Shown: in pieces, positions 36,039 through 45,340 of the stretch
Layout of the letters: every line of letters starts with the position of its first letter
Numbering within the stretch: position 1 is the first letter of the stretch
Assembly: GCA_946499505.1 (NCBI GenBank)
Contig: CAMMSL010000013.1
Span: 1-64,000, forward strand
Direction of reading: 5' to 3'
Origin: an uncultured Lachnoclostridium sp.
Lineage (GTDB): Bacteria > Bacillota > Clostridia > Lachnospirales > Lachnospiraceae
DNA length: 64,000 bases
Program-made: the position numbers and the translations under genes
The notes under the pieces: generated by a model
The model's database searches: none
What the model was told of the DNA's origin: nothing
The model's input: the letters and a program-made list of their open reading frames with translations, nothing else

Positions 36039-36097
36039 AAAAAGTGCCCTCCTCGTAATCCATTCTTATCCGGCTTTCCTCCTCCGCCTGTTGTTTA

Positions 36098-36143
36098 TAT
36101 TATAAATTTCTCCCATCTCTTCTGTCTAATGCCTGTCTATTAT
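36098..36143 (-). promoter_or_regulatory. Promoter with candidate LysR site before flavodoxin
   Basis: Minus-strand TAGACA, 18-bp spacer, TATAAT. The -35 lies within GTCTAATGCCTGTCTATTAT (plus strand, 36124-36143). The near-identical motif in the next promoter suggests one regulator, most simply the adjacent LysR protein. Confidence 0.6.
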
Positions 36144-36170
36144 GAAAAATCATACTTTTTACGTATACTA

Positions 36171-36217
36171 AAAACGGTTATGACATCAATCACAGATAAT
36201 GATGCCATAACCATTTT
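36171..36217 (-). terminator. Terminator of LysR gene
   Basis: Stem GGTTATGaCATCA / TGATGcCATAACC with flanking AAAA/TTTT tracts, 6 bp or so after the LysR stop codon. Confidence 0.75.
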
Positions 36218-36220
36218 AAA

Positions 36221-37093
36221 TCAGTGTTCCTGTATTGTCTGGACGAAAAGGGAGACTGCCTGTGAAAACAGATGATTCTTCTTCCAGAGAATTACACTCC
36301 TTGTAATATGCGTAGGAGAGATCGGGCGGAAACAAAGTTCCGGATCCGCATGTATGGACAGAGCTCCGTCGAGACAGACCGCACAGCCCATCCCCGCTTC
36401 CACCAGCAGTGCACTGTTGGAAAGCAGATTATAATAAGCAGGAATATTCAGATGCCTTTCTTCGCACTGCATCCAGTGGAGGATCTGATTTTTTGCATTT
36501 TCTCTCCCCGGCATGATCAGCGGGTACTGCTTGATATCTTCCACTGTTACAGTTTCTTTTGCAGCGAGCTCATGATCCTGCCGGACGAGGACGCCCCATG
36601 TCTCTTTCTGGGGAAGTCTGACATATTCAAACTTTGAAGTATCTATCGGCTCCATCACAAGTCCCAGATCGATCAGTCCGTGCTCGATCATCTCCTTGAT
36701 GTTATCCGCCATTCCGTTATAGAGATCAAACTGGACGTCAGGATATTTCTCCCGGAATTCTTTCATATGGGCAGCCAGCGTCCGTCCTCCCAATGCTTCC
36801 GTGGCGCCGATCCGTATGGTTCCGCAGATCACATCCTTCTGATCTGTAAATGTATGCTCCAGCTTGTCTGCAAGCTCTACAATGGTTTCCGCCTGCTGCT
36901 TGAACAGGAAACCTTCATCCGTCAGCGTAACAGAACGTTTTCCCCGGATCAGAAGAGCTGTGCCCATCTCATCTTCCAGTTCCATCAGCTGACGGCTGAG
37001 GGTCGGCTGTGTTACATGAAGAATATCTGCCGCTCTTGTAATATTTCCTTCGTCCGCTACTGTAAGAAAGTATTTCAGTACACGCAGTTCCAT
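36221..37093 (-). CDS. LysR-family transcriptional regulator
   Basis: A 290-residue LysR regulator. The N-terminal winged helix is FLTVADEGNITRAADILHVTQPTLSRQLMELEDEMG (residues ~9-44); the effector domain begins near 90 (CGTIRIGATEALGG). It probably controls the downstream flavodoxin and reductase genes, whose two promoters share a 20-bp motif. The ATG is preceded by AGGAGG. Confidence 0.92.
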   Translation of the reverse strand: MELRVLKYFLTVADEGNITRAADILHVTQPTLSRQLMELEDEMGTALLIRGKRSVTLTDEGFLFKQQAETIVELADKLEHTFTDQKDVICGTIRIGATEALGGRTLAAHMKEFREKYPDVQFDLYNGMADNIKEMIEHGLIDLGLVMEPIDTSKFEYVRLPQKETWGVLVRQDHELAAKETVTVEDIKQYPLIMPGRENAKNQILHWMQCEERHLNIPAYYNLLSNSALLVEAGMGCAVCLDGALSIHADPELCFRPISPTHITRSVILWKKNHLFSQAVSLFVQTIQEH

Positions 37094-37105
37094 TCTGTTT
37101 CCTCC

Positions 37106-37173
37106 TGTTTTCTGTTCACTAACTGTTTTCCGCTCACTAACTAAATTATATCATCACGGCAGCCCGGCTTCAA
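37106..37173 (-). promoter_or_regulatory. LysR gene promoter and 18-bp direct repeats
   Basis: Minus-strand TTGAAG (37168-37173), 17-bp spacer, TATAAT (37145-37150). Just downstream, two adjacent 18-bp direct repeats (37106-37123 and 37124-37141, 16 of 18 bases alike) cover the transcription start and leader. They could be an autoregulatory site or a recent duplication. Confidence 0.6.
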
Positions 37174-37239
37174 TTTACAATATTTTTTCAGATTCTCTTT
37201 GCAGACTTTTTTCCTGTTTTGTCTCTTTTAAACTCTCTA

Positions 37240-37279
37240 TTGACAACCTGCTCTCTGCGCCATATAATAACATTGTTAT
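37240..37279 (+). promoter_or_regulatory. TetR promoter and operator
   Basis: TTGACA (37240-37245), 17-bp spacer, TATAAT (37263-37268). The palindrome ATAACATTGTTAT (37267-37279) overlaps the -10 end and start site, as expected for TetR autorepression. Confidence 0.75.
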
Positions 37280-37304
37280 ATGACACTGTTATATTGAGGG
37301 TGCT

Positions 37305-37922
37305 ATGGAAGAAAAGTCATCTAATACATTGGAAAATATTTTTCAGGCCGGCATGGAAGAATTTTCTGACAAAGGCTTTCTTGGCGCATCCCTGCGTCAG
37401 ATCGTCAAAAAGGCCGGCGTGACTACCGGGGCCTTCTACGGATATTTTTCCAGTAAGGAGGCCTTGTTCACCGCCATTGTAGAGCCGCATGCCGCCGCCC
37501 TCATGGGCCGGTATATGGAAGCACAGACTACATTTGCCGAACTTCCTGAGGCAGAACAGCCTTCTCATATGGGATTGGAATCCGGCGAATGTATCCACTG
37601 GATGGTGGATTACATCTGCCGGCACCGGGAGCCGGTGAAACTGCTGCTCTGCCGTTCAGAAGGTACCAGTTACGAGCATTTTGTCCACAACATGGTCGAG
37701 GTGGAAGTAGAATACACGATGAAATATCTGGAAGTCTTACGCCGCCTCGGACAGGATATCCCGGAACTGGATGAGCAGATGTGCCATATCATTGCCAGCG
37801 GTATGTTTAATGGGGTATTTGAGATCGTGGTACACGATATGCCAAGAGACAAAGCACTGCGCTATGTGGATCAGCTGCGGGACTTTTACACAGCCGGCTG
37901 GCTGAAATTGATGGGGCAATAG
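37305..37922 (+). CDS. TetR-family transcriptional regulator
   Basis: A 205-residue TetR regulator with an N-terminal helix-turn-helix: FSDKGFLGASLRQIVKKAGVTTGAFYGYFSSKEALF (~20-55). The C-terminal ligand domain is divergent. It is followed after 76 bp by two ABC half-transporter genes and very likely represses them together with itself through the palindrome in its promoter. The ribosome site (GAGGGTG) is close to the start and weak. Confidence 0.9.
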   Translation: MEEKSSNTLENIFQAGMEEFSDKGFLGASLRQIVKKAGVTTGAFYGYFSSKEALFTAIVEPHAAALMGRYMEAQTTFAELPEAEQPSHMGLESGECIHWMVDYICRHREPVKLLLCRSEGTSYEHFVHNMVEVEVEYTMKYLEVLRRLGQDIPELDEQMCHIIASGMFNGVFEIVVHDMPRDKALRYVDQLRDFYTAGWLKLMGQ

Positions 37923-37998
37923 CCCCCATCTTTTTTGCATGATGGTTAGTCTTATCTAACTTCATGATAAATATTTTCAATAAAAAGGAGGTATCTTT

Positions 37999-39783
37999 TT
38001 GAAATCCAAAAAACAAAGCAGCCTGTCTCGTATCTTAGGTTATGCAGGCGGGCACAAAAACCTTACCCTGCTGGGCTGTATCCTCTCCGCTCTTTCTGCG
38101 GTACTGGGGCTGATTCCTTATGTGTGCGTCTGGGCAGCGGCAGGGAATATGATAAAGTCATGGCCCGACCTTGACAGGGCGGCCGGTCTGGACCACTGGG
38201 GCTGGACCGCGGTATGGACTGCGATCGGCAGTATTATCTTATATTTTGCGGCGCTGATGTCCACTCATATCGCCGCCTTCCGCACGGCACGGAATATCCG
38301 GCGTGCCGCCATGTATCACGTACTGAAACTGCCTCTGGGCTTTTTCACCGGGAACCAGTCGGGACGGCTGCGGAAGCTGATCGACGACAATGCCGGACTC
38401 ACCGAAGATCTGCTGGCTCATAAGCTTCCCGATCTGGCAGGGACCATAGTGACGCCTGTTGCCGCTGTTATTATGCTGTTCCTCTTTGACTGGAAAATGG
38501 GACTTTTGTGTCTGCTCACCATGGCTCTCGCCCTTCTTTCCATGTGTCTGATGATGGGTGGAAAAAACGCGGGATTTTTCCATCGATATCAGAAAGAAAT
38601 TGAACGCATGAGCGGTGAAGCAGTGGAATATGTCCGGGGCATCCCGGTTGTAAAGATGTTCCAGCAGACAGTCTACTCATTCAAGGCCTTTTACGCCGCC
38701 ATAAAGGATTACAGCGATCTGGCAAGCCAGTATGCCATGAGCTGCCGTGTGGGGCAGACCTGTTTCCTGACTTGTATCAACGGGGCATTCGTCCTGCTGA
38801 TTCCTGCCGCTCTTCTGCTGGCCTCCGGCGGGAATGTCCGGACAGTACTGGTTAATTTTATATTCTACGCCCTGTTTGCTCCTGCCTGCGGGCAGATGAT
38901 CAACCGGATCATGTACATGAGCGAAGCTGTCATGGAAGCGGATGAAGCTGTGGGACGCCTGGATGAAATCCTCGGCCAGGAGCCTATGGAAGAACCGAAA
39001 GTACAAAAACGTCCGGCAGACGCCGCCGTATCTTTTGACCATGTGACCTTTACCTATCCCGGCGCGGATCGCCCGGCTCTTAACAACGTATCCTTCACTG
39101 TCCGGCCAGGCCAGGTAGTGGCACTGGTAGGACCGTCCGGCGGCGGCAAGACCACAGCCGCAAGCCTGATTCCCCGCTTCTGGGATACAGACAGCGGAAC
39201 CGTCTCGATCGGCGGAGTCAATGTCCGGGAGATGGACACAGAAGATCTGATGAATCAAGTGGCTTTTGTCTTTCAGGATACCCGGTTGTTTAAAGAAAGC
39301 CTTATGGAAAATATCCGGGCGGCAAGACCGTCTGCTTCCAGAGAAGAGGTCATGGCTGCCGCCCATGCCGCCCAGTGCGACGGCATTCTGAGAAAGCTGC
39401 CACAGGGTCTGGATACTGTAGTGGGTACAAAAGGCGTTTATCTGTCCGGCGGCGAGCAGCAGAGAATCGCTCTGGCGCGGGCCATTTTGAAAGACGCTCC
39501 CATCGTAGTGCTGGATGAAGCCACTGCTTTTGCCGACCCGGAAAATGAGCATCAGATCCAGAAGGCCTTTGAAGTGCTGACAAAGAACAAAACCGTGCTG
39601 ATGATCGCCCACAGGCTGTCTACCGTACAGGACGCGGATTCCATCATCGTCTTAAGCAGCGGAAAGATCACCGAACAGGGCAGCCATGCAAGCCTGCTTG
39701 CACGGCATGGCATTTATGCCGCCATGTGGGAAGAATACCGGCGCAGCGCCCGGTGGAGAGTTGGAAAGGAGGAAGCGGTATGA
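37999..39783 (+). CDS. ABC half-transporter, first of pair
   Basis: A 594-residue exporter-fold ABC protein: six transmembrane helices, then an ATPase domain with GPSGGGKTT, LSGGEQQRIALARA, VLDEATAFADPENE and IAHRLST. It starts with TTG (37999-38001) seven bases after AAGGAGG. The DEATAFADPENE form of Walker B/D-loop recalls the siderophore-linked Ybt/Irt group, so iron-chelate traffic is possible but unproven. The last four bases overlap the start of its partner (ATGA). Confidence 0.92.
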   Translation: MKSKKQSSLSRILGYAGGHKNLTLLGCILSALSAVLGLIPYVCVWAAAGNMIKSWPDLDRAAGLDHWGWTAVWTAIGSIILYFAALMSTHIAAFRTARNIRRAAMYHVLKLPLGFFTGNQSGRLRKLIDDNAGLTEDLLAHKLPDLAGTIVTPVAAVIMLFLFDWKMGLLCLLTMALALLSMCLMMGGKNAGFFHRYQKEIERMSGEAVEYVRGIPVVKMFQQTVYSFKAFYAAIKDYSDLASQYAMSCRVGQTCFLTCINGAFVLLIPAALLLASGGNVRTVLVNFIFYALFAPACGQMINRIMYMSEAVMEADEAVGRLDEILGQEPMEEPKVQKRPADAAVSFDHVTFTYPGADRPALNNVSFTVRPGQVVALVGPSGGGKTTAASLIPRFWDTDSGTVSIGGVNVREMDTEDLMNQVAFVFQDTRLFKESLMENIRAARPSASREEVMAAAHAAQCDGILRKLPQGLDTVVGTKGVYLSGGEQQRIALARAILKDAPIVVLDEATAFADPENEHQIQKAFEVLTKNKTVLMIAHRLSTVQDADSIIVLSSGKITEQGSHASLLARHGIYAAMWEEYRRSARWRVGKEEAV

Positions 39784-41528
39784 CAAAGAAATTACAGCAC
39801 ATATTTGCTCTCAGCGAAAAGGGGGCAAAAGATCTGGTAAAAGCCGTGATATGGTGCTTTGTGTGCAACTTAAGCCTGATGCTTCCGGTAGGCGCCGTCC
39901 TGTTTACGGTGCAGCATCTCTTGGATTCCATGGAAAACGGAAACAATCCTGTGGATGGATTCTGGATCTATACAGGCTTTGGAGCGGCTGTCCTGATCCT
40001 TCTGTTCATTCTCCACTGGTTCCAGTACGCTTCCCTGTATCTGGCAACCTATAAGGAGAGTGCCAACAGGCGGGTCAGCCTTGCAGAAACTTTGCGCCGC
40101 CTTCCCTTAAGCTTTTTCGGGAACCGGGATCTGAGCGACCTGACATCCACCATGATCGCGGACTGCTCCAGTCTGGATCAGATGTTTTCCCACTATGTGC
40201 CCCAGCTGTTTGCTTCTGTTTTCTCCACACTGGTGATCGGCATTGCCATGTTCCTTTGCGACTGGAGAATGGCACTTGCCGTATTGTGGGTCGTGCCGGC
40301 GGCAGTGCTGCTCACAGCAGGGAGCAAGAAGATCCAGGATTCCTTCGGTACTAAAAATATTTTAAACAAGAGGGCGGTAGCCGACTGCATTCAGGAAGGA
40401 CTGGAAACCATACGGGATATCAAGGCCTGCTGCCGGGAGGAAGCCTACATGGGAAAACTGGAGGAAAAGCTGGCCGTCATGGAGAAAGGCTCCATCCACT
40501 CAGAGCTGGCAACCGGCGTGTTTGTTTGCTCTGCACAGGCTTTCATGCGTCTGGGGCTGGCTACCACCATCCTGACCGGAGGAGCGCTTCTGGCAGCCGG
40601 GGAGATTTCTTTCCTCTATTTTCTGGGATTCCTCTTTGCCGCCGCAAGACTTTACGATCCGCTGGGGCTGGCACTTCAGAATATTGCCGCCACCTTCAAT
40701 ACCAAACTGCAGATTGAACGGATGCGTTCCATTCTGGAACAGCCGGTACAGGAAGGCTCAAAAGAATTTGCTCCGAAGAACTGCGATATCACATTTGACC
40801 ATGTTTCCTTTGCCTACCGGGAAGGGGACGGCGTGCTGGAGGATGTAAGCTTTACCGCCAGACAGGGAGAAGTGACCGCTCTCATCGGTCCCTCCGGAGG
40901 CGGGAAATCCACTGCATGCAAGCTGGCCGCCCGTTTTTGGGACGTTACCGGAGGGAAAGTCACCCTTGGAGGGGTGGATGTATCCGGTGTGGATCCGGAA
41001 ACACTGTTAAAATATTATTCCATGGTATTTCAGGACGTTGTTCTGTTTCGGGATACGGTGATGGAAAATATACGCCTTGGACGCCGGGGAGCCACGGATG
41101 AGGAAGTCATCGCAGCAGCCAGAGCCGCCCGGTGCGATGAATTTATACAAAAACTCCCGAAAGGCTATCAGACCGTGATCGGAGAAAACGGCTCCACCCT
41201 CTCCGGCGGCGAACGCCAGAGGATCTCCATCGCCCGCGCCCTTTTGAAGGATGCGCCTGTCATTCTTCTTGACGAGGCGACTGCCAGCCTTGATGTCGAG
41301 AACGAAAGTGCTGTTCAGGAAGCTCTCTCCCGCCTGCTTCAGGGCAAAACAGTGCTGGTCATCGCCCACAGGATGCGTACTGTCGCCGGGGCGGGCCACA
41401 TCGTTGTGCTGGAAAACGGCCATGTGGCACAGCAGGGCACTCCGGAAGAACTGATGGAACAGGGCGGTCTTTACCGCCGTATGGTGGAACTTCAGAAAGA
41501 AACGGCCCAGTGGAAACTGGGAACGTAA
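39780..41528 (+). CDS. ABC half-transporter, second of pair
   Basis: A 582-residue partner with the same fold: six transmembrane helices, GPSGGGKST, LSGGERQRISIARA, ILLDEATASLDVENE and IAHRMRT. Both subunits of this pair keep all catalytic residues, unlike the exporter at 0.2-3.9 kb. The start at 39780 has AAAGGAGG upstream and overlaps the partner stop by four bases. Substrate unknown; the TetR gene ahead suggests induction by it or by a toxic ligand. Confidence 0.92.
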   Translation: MTKKLQHIFALSEKGAKDLVKAVIWCFVCNLSLMLPVGAVLFTVQHLLDSMENGNNPVDGFWIYTGFGAAVLILLFILHWFQYASLYLATYKESANRRVSLAETLRRLPLSFFGNRDLSDLTSTMIADCSSLDQMFSHYVPQLFASVFSTLVIGIAMFLCDWRMALAVLWVVPAAVLLTAGSKKIQDSFGTKNILNKRAVADCIQEGLETIRDIKACCREEAYMGKLEEKLAVMEKGSIHSELATGVFVCSAQAFMRLGLATTILTGGALLAAGEISFLYFLGFLFAAARLYDPLGLALQNIAATFNTKLQIERMRSILEQPVQEGSKEFAPKNCDITFDHVSFAYREGDGVLEDVSFTARQGEVTALIGPSGGGKSTACKLAARFWDVTGGKVTLGGVDVSGVDPETLLKYYSMVFQDVVLFRDTVMENIRLGRRGATDEEVIAAARAARCDEFIQKLPKGYQTVIGENGSTLSGGERQRISIARALLKDAPVILLDEATASLDVENESAVQEALSRLLQGKTVLVIAHRMRTVAGAGHIVVLENGHVAQQGTPEELMEQGGLYRRMVELQKETAQWKLGT

Positions 41529-41552
41529 CAGCCGCCCTCACCGATAAAAATG

Positions 41553-41601
41553 AAAATGGCCCGTATGTTAAGAAATTTTCTTTTCATACGAGCCGTTTTT
41601 T
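41553..41601. terminator. Bidirectional terminator between convergent operons
   Basis: Stem GGCcCGTATG / CATACGaGCC with inner A/T pairing and T-runs on both strands; it lies between the convergent ABC pair (plus) and ABC permease (minus). Confidence 0.8.
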
Positions 41602-41670
41602 ATGCAGTTCCATAAGGATGTTCTCCTTTGCCCTCCGTATCTTTCAACAATTCTCCCAGTTCTATCCTTC

Positions 41671-42774
41671 TCAGATTGGTAATTTTTTCTGGTATCTCCA
41701 GCTGCTGATAGTACATAATATTAATGTACACATAGCAATCATTACCGGAATAATCAGGATTCTATATATGTCCAGCAGAACAACTGTCATGATCATAAAT
41801 AAAGGCGTTCCCGTTATGAGTAAATATCCTGCGCCGCTTCCCATAAGCCGGATTAACAAAGGAGCCAGCCATATCATACATGATACACTCACCGCATGAA
41901 ATAAAGTTTTGCTATGTGCTGATACACAGACCGTAATCGCACAGAGCGAGATCAATGCCAGATAATCCAGTACTAAAGTCAGAGAAGCAAAATACAATAC
42001 TGTTTTCATTGTCTCAGGGCTCTCAGGATTTAAGCTATTTGCCAGCACAGTTCCGATTATACAGTCTTTCCCCTCAAATCCGTATACTGCCCCTATACAA
42101 ACAGATACACAAACCACTATAGCAATATAAATTATTGTTGTCATTGTAAAACAAGCCGCTATTTTTGCTATAATATCTTTGGATTTACCTTCTTCACTTG
42201 TGAACAGTAACGCCGACATATTATTTTGATATTCTTCTGAAAATACAGGTGATACACCAACTAAAACTAAAACACTTCCTAAAATCATCCCAAGCTGCAA
42301 TATATCAAAAAATACTGTCCATCCTTTTGTATAATCAAGTATGATTTCATTCCCCCCTGCTTCCGCTGCTCTTCCTAAATCGGTTTGAGAAATTGTATAC
42401 AGGGAAGTCGAAACTTTATAGTCATCCCAATCCCTGAAATAACCATTTCCTAAATATTCTGTTATAAACCCGTTGAGGTAATTCTGATCTCTGAAATCTC
42501 CGTAGTATTCTTCAACTTTAGACGGGAATCCGTATTTCTCAATAATCTGTTCTGCTTTATCATCCGTTAATACTCCTCTGAATTCTTTTGTAATTTTACG
42601 ATCCTCCTGAACCGCTTTATATCCGGTATATAACTTGCCATTAACAGTACTTCTTTCATCTCCTGCATTTATAAAATAAAAATCAAAAAGCAAAATTCCC
42701 AGCACACATAATAAACAAACCATAAAGAATTTCCTGTAAAATAACTTGAACAATTCAGTTTTATATAATCTCAT
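41671..42774 (-). CDS. ABC-2 type permease of sigma-factor operon
   Basis: A 367-residue integral membrane protein: one N-terminal helix, a ~130-residue extracytoplasmic part, then five or more helices (LGMILGSVLVLVGVSPVF, IAACFTMTTIIYIAIVVCVSV). This is the ABC-2/DUF-type permease layout. It overlaps the ATPase gene by 14 bp, so the two form one transporter. Such sigma-factor-linked ABC systems often export or give resistance to antimicrobial peptides; here that is inference. Confidence 0.78.
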   Translation of the reverse strand: MRLYKTELFKLFYRKFFMVCLLCVLGILLFDFYFINAGDERSTVNGKLYTGYKAVQEDRKITKEFRGVLTDDKAEQIIEKYGFPSKVEEYYGDFRDQNYLNGFITEYLGNGYFRDWDDYKVSTSLYTISQTDLGRAAEAGGNEIILDYTKGWTVFFDILQLGMILGSVLVLVGVSPVFSEEYQNNMSALLFTSEEGKSKDIIAKIAACFTMTTIIYIAIVVCVSVCIGAVYGFEGKDCIIGTVLANSLNPESPETMKTVLYFASLTLVLDYLALISLCAITVCVSAHSKTLFHAVSVSCMIWLAPLLIRLMGSGAGYLLITGTPLFMIMTVVLLDIYRILIIPVMIAMCTLILCTISSWRYQKKLPI

Positions 42775-43651
42775 TTTTTATCTCCTGCGGATTTCTAGTA
42801 AAATATAAATAAATATCTTCTAACGCCGTTTCTGCCTTTACTGAATCGGAAGTTGGTTTTTCATCTGAAACAATACGCAATTCCACACATTTATCCAGAT
42901 TTCTTATGTTGCTGACGATAAATTTTTCACTGTATTCTGCTGCTTCCTCTTCTGGCACATTACATTTCCATACGATTTGCTTCACCTCATCCGCCAGCTG
43001 TTCTTCTGTTCCCATTTTGATAATTTTTCCCTCATGCATAATCATGATCTGATCTGCAATATATTCTATATCCGAGACAATATGGGTTGACAGAAGTACA
43101 ATACGTTTTTTCCCAAGCGAGCTTATAATATTCCGAAACCGAACTCTTTCTTTGGGATCTAACCCTGCTGTAGGTTCATCTAATATCAGAATTTCCGGAT
43201 CATTTAACAATGCCTGTGCAATCCCCAGCCGCTTCATCATTCCTCCGGAGTACGTTTTTAATTTTTGTTTTTCCACTTGTTTCAGACCTGCAAGTTCTAA
43301 GAGCTCATCAATACGATTTCTGGCATGGTCTGCCGGAATTGCTTTCAACGCCGCCATGTAATTTAAAAATCGTAAAGCAGAAAACTCCCTGTAACAGCCT
43401 AACTCCTGCGGCAGGTAGCCCAATAATCTGCGATATTCTTTTCCCAGCTGCTGAATACCGATGTTGTCACAACGTATATTTCCGGAATCAGGCTTTAAAA
43501 TTCCGCAGATCATTCTCATAAGAGTCGTTTTTCCAGCCCCATTCTCTCCCAACAATCCATAAATCCCGTTTTCCATATGCAGATCTGTTTTTTGTACCGC
43601 TGTTTTGTCTCCGAATTTCTTTTCCACACCAATTAAATCTAATCTGTGCAT
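42761..43651 (-). CDS. ABC transporter ATP-binding protein
   Basis: A 296-residue ATPase of the BcrA/CcmA type: GENGAGKTTLMRM Walker A near residue 35, YSGGMMKRLGIAQAL signature near 135, LILDEPTAGLD Walker B near 155 and LSTHIV H-loop. A C-terminal tail of ~75 residues follows. It works with the overlapping permease gene. Confidence 0.92.
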   Translation of the reverse strand: MHRLDLIGVEKKFGDKTAVQKTDLHMENGIYGLLGENGAGKTTLMRMICGILKPDSGNIRCDNIGIQQLGKEYRRLLGYLPQELGCYREFSALRFLNYMAALKAIPADHARNRIDELLELAGLKQVEKQKLKTYSGGMMKRLGIAQALLNDPEILILDEPTAGLDPKERVRFRNIISSLGKKRIVLLSTHIVSDIEYIADQIMIMHEGKIIKMGTEEQLADEVKQIVWKCNVPEEEAAEYSEKFIVSNIRNLDKCVELRIVSDEKPTSDSVKAETALEDIYLYFTRNPQEIKNEII

Positions 43652-44403
43652 AGTATATCTCCCTTATTAATTTCGATAAAAAGCCGCCTGATTTGCATAC
43701 ATAAAAAAATACATCCAATTACAAATGCAATACACCAAATCGTAAATGCAGATGCAAAATATAATCCGGGAACTGAAGAAAGACCTAATATAATAATCAC
43801 AGAAAGCATCCCGATAACTAAAAAATATGTTTTTCTTCTTCCTGTCTCTGTCAACAGTATTGCCATACATATAGATACGGTAAATAAAAAAGGGACGCCT
43901 ATATAAACTCCAACCTGTAGAAACCAGATCTTCCACTGTCCGCTTACATAAATTGTTATAAACATAAAAGTAATTAAATTTAACGAACCCAATATAGTCA
44001 TTTCAATACCTGCCAGTTGTCTAACGTTAAAATAACAAGTATCGAATAATTCAGCCATTCCACCTGTAAAGATATTCGATAAAATTAATATGGATATCCA
44101 TCCTGAAACAGACGATGCCGCCATTGCAAAAACTGTTATATCCTTTGCAGAAATATCATATCTTTTTAAAACTAAAAATACTGCAGCTATTGCCAGATTC
44201 ATTATAAAATCTATCAGCCATAAATGTTTATCCATATAGTACAATTGGCTTCTGACTGTTTGAAACCAATTATTTACAGGTGTGATTTCCTTTTTGCTTA
44301 CTTCATCGGATAATATTTTCAATATCCTGTCCTTTTTTTCACTATCAATAATTATCCTTTTATTCGTATTTTCGAACCATATTTGTAAATCGTTATTCTT
44401 CAT
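43639..44403 (-). CDS. Membrane protein, putative anti-sigma factor
   Basis: A 254-residue protein with a soluble N-terminal ~70 residues and six predicted transmembrane segments (e.g. FIMNLAIAAVFLVLKRY, ILGSLNLITFMFITIYV, FLVIGMLSVIIILGLSS). It overlaps the sigma-factor gene by 11 bp, the usual place of an anti-sigma factor, and the cytoplasmic N-terminus could bind the sigma factor. No ZAS zinc motif is seen, so the role is inferred from position. Confidence 0.65.
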   Translation of the reverse strand: MKNNDLQIWFENTNKRIIIDSEKKDRILKILSDEVSKKEITPVNNWFQTVRSQLYYMDKHLWLIDFIMNLAIAAVFLVLKRYDISAKDITVFAMAASSVSGWISILILSNIFTGGMAELFDTCYFNVRQLAGIEMTILGSLNLITFMFITIYVSGQWKIWFLQVGVYIGVPFLFTVSICMAILLTETGRRKTYFLVIGMLSVIIILGLSSVPGLYFASAFTIWCIAFVIGCIFLCMQIRRLFIEINKGDILCTD

Positions 44404-44911
44404 AATCTGCCATTTCCTTTCTCATTTTTTCAATACCGGAACGATAACGGGATTTTACAGTAGATAGATTACATCCAAGCATTTCAGCAATCTCTTTAAA
44501 CCGCAAATCACCCTGAATCCTCAAAACAACTACTTCTCTCTGCTCGAAGGGTATTCTATTTAAAATGGCATTGATATAAAGTTTAAATTCAATATTACTT
44601 AATTCTTTATCAACACAAACTTCATCTTCTGATATCTCCACGATATCTCCCCGTTTTTTAAGCCTAAGGTAATCTCTGCAGAGATTTCTGGCTATGATCA
44701 ATAAATATCCCTTTAAATTCTTATAAGTATATGTATCAATATATTTGATAAACCTTAAAAAGACTTCCTGTGAAATATCATAAGAATCCAATTCATTCAA
44801 AGTGAGATAAAAACAAAACCTGTAAATATCATCATAATATTTATCTATAATCACATTTAATGCCTCTTTATTTCCGGCATGAACTTTCCGAATAAGTTCT
44901 TTATCGTTCAC
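44393..44911 (-). CDS. ECF-type RNA polymerase sigma factor
   Basis: A 172-residue sigma-70 family factor with region 2 (YDDIYRFCFYLTLNELDSYDISQEVFLRFIKYI) and region 4 (IPFEQREVVVLRIQGDLRFKEIAEMLGCNLSTVKSRYRSG) only. It heads a four-gene minus-strand operon in which every junction overlaps by 11-14 bp. The operon is visibly more AT-rich than its neighbours, suggesting transfer. I could not identify a self-type promoter. Confidence 0.88.
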   Translation of the reverse strand: MNDKELIRKVHAGNKEALNVIIDKYYDDIYRFCFYLTLNELDSYDISQEVFLRFIKYIDTYTYKNLKGYLLIIARNLCRDYLRLKKRGDIVEISEDEVCVDKELSNIEFKLYINAILNRIPFEQREVVVLRIQGDLRFKEIAEMLGCNLSTVKSRYRSGIEKMRKEMADYEE

Positions 44912-45052
44912 CCCAATCTCCCTCTCTGTTGATTCTTATATAATAAATAACTCTCAAACATCTGAAAAAGTTTAACACAAATCAAAAAAATACAAAAATT
45001 TTTCTCTGATTGCAAAATCTCATGCTGCCTGGTTCATTATATATCAGGACAT

Positions 45053-45083
45053 AAAAAAAATCTGCAAAGTTAAATTTGCAGAT
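45053..45083 (-). terminator. Terminator of the tRNA pair
   Basis: Perfect stem ATCTGCAAA / TTTGCAGAT (45060-45083) followed on the minus strand by a T8 run, directly after tRNA-Asn. Confidence 0.85.
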
Positions 45084-45089
45084 CTTGAG

Positions 45090-45162
45090 CTCCCCCTGTT
45101 GGACTTGAACCAACGACACTTCGGTTAACAGCCGAATGCTCTACCGACTGAGCTAAGGAGGA
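45090..45162 (-). tRNA. tRNA-Asn (GTT)
   Basis: 73 bases; 5' TCCTCCT pairs with 3' AGGGGGA (one T-G pair), anticodon loop CTGTTAACC gives GTT, and the T-loop GGTTCAAGTCC is typical. CCA is not encoded. Confidence 0.95.
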
Positions 45163-45199
45163 ATACTGTATTTAATTTTCAGCAGTTTTCACTGCCAAG

Positions 45200-45272
45200 T
45201 GGAGAATACGAGAGTCGAACTCGTGACCTCCTGCTTGCAAGGCAGGCGCTCTCCCAACTGAGCTAATCCCCC
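45200..45272 (-). tRNA. tRNA-Ala (TGC)
   Basis: 73 bases; 5' GGGGGAT pairs with 3' ATTCTCC with two G-T pairs, anticodon loop CTTGCAA gives TGC, D-arm AGCTCAGTTGGGAGAGC and T-arm GAGTTCGACTC are standard. The G-T pair at position 3 of the acceptor stem is worth noting because alanyl-tRNA synthetase reads a G-U pair there. CCA is not encoded. Confidence 0.93.
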
Positions 45273-45340
45273 GGAAAATATGTTCTTGTAAGAACTTTTA
45301 TAAAATACCATATTTCCCGAAGGATGTCAATATATTTTAT

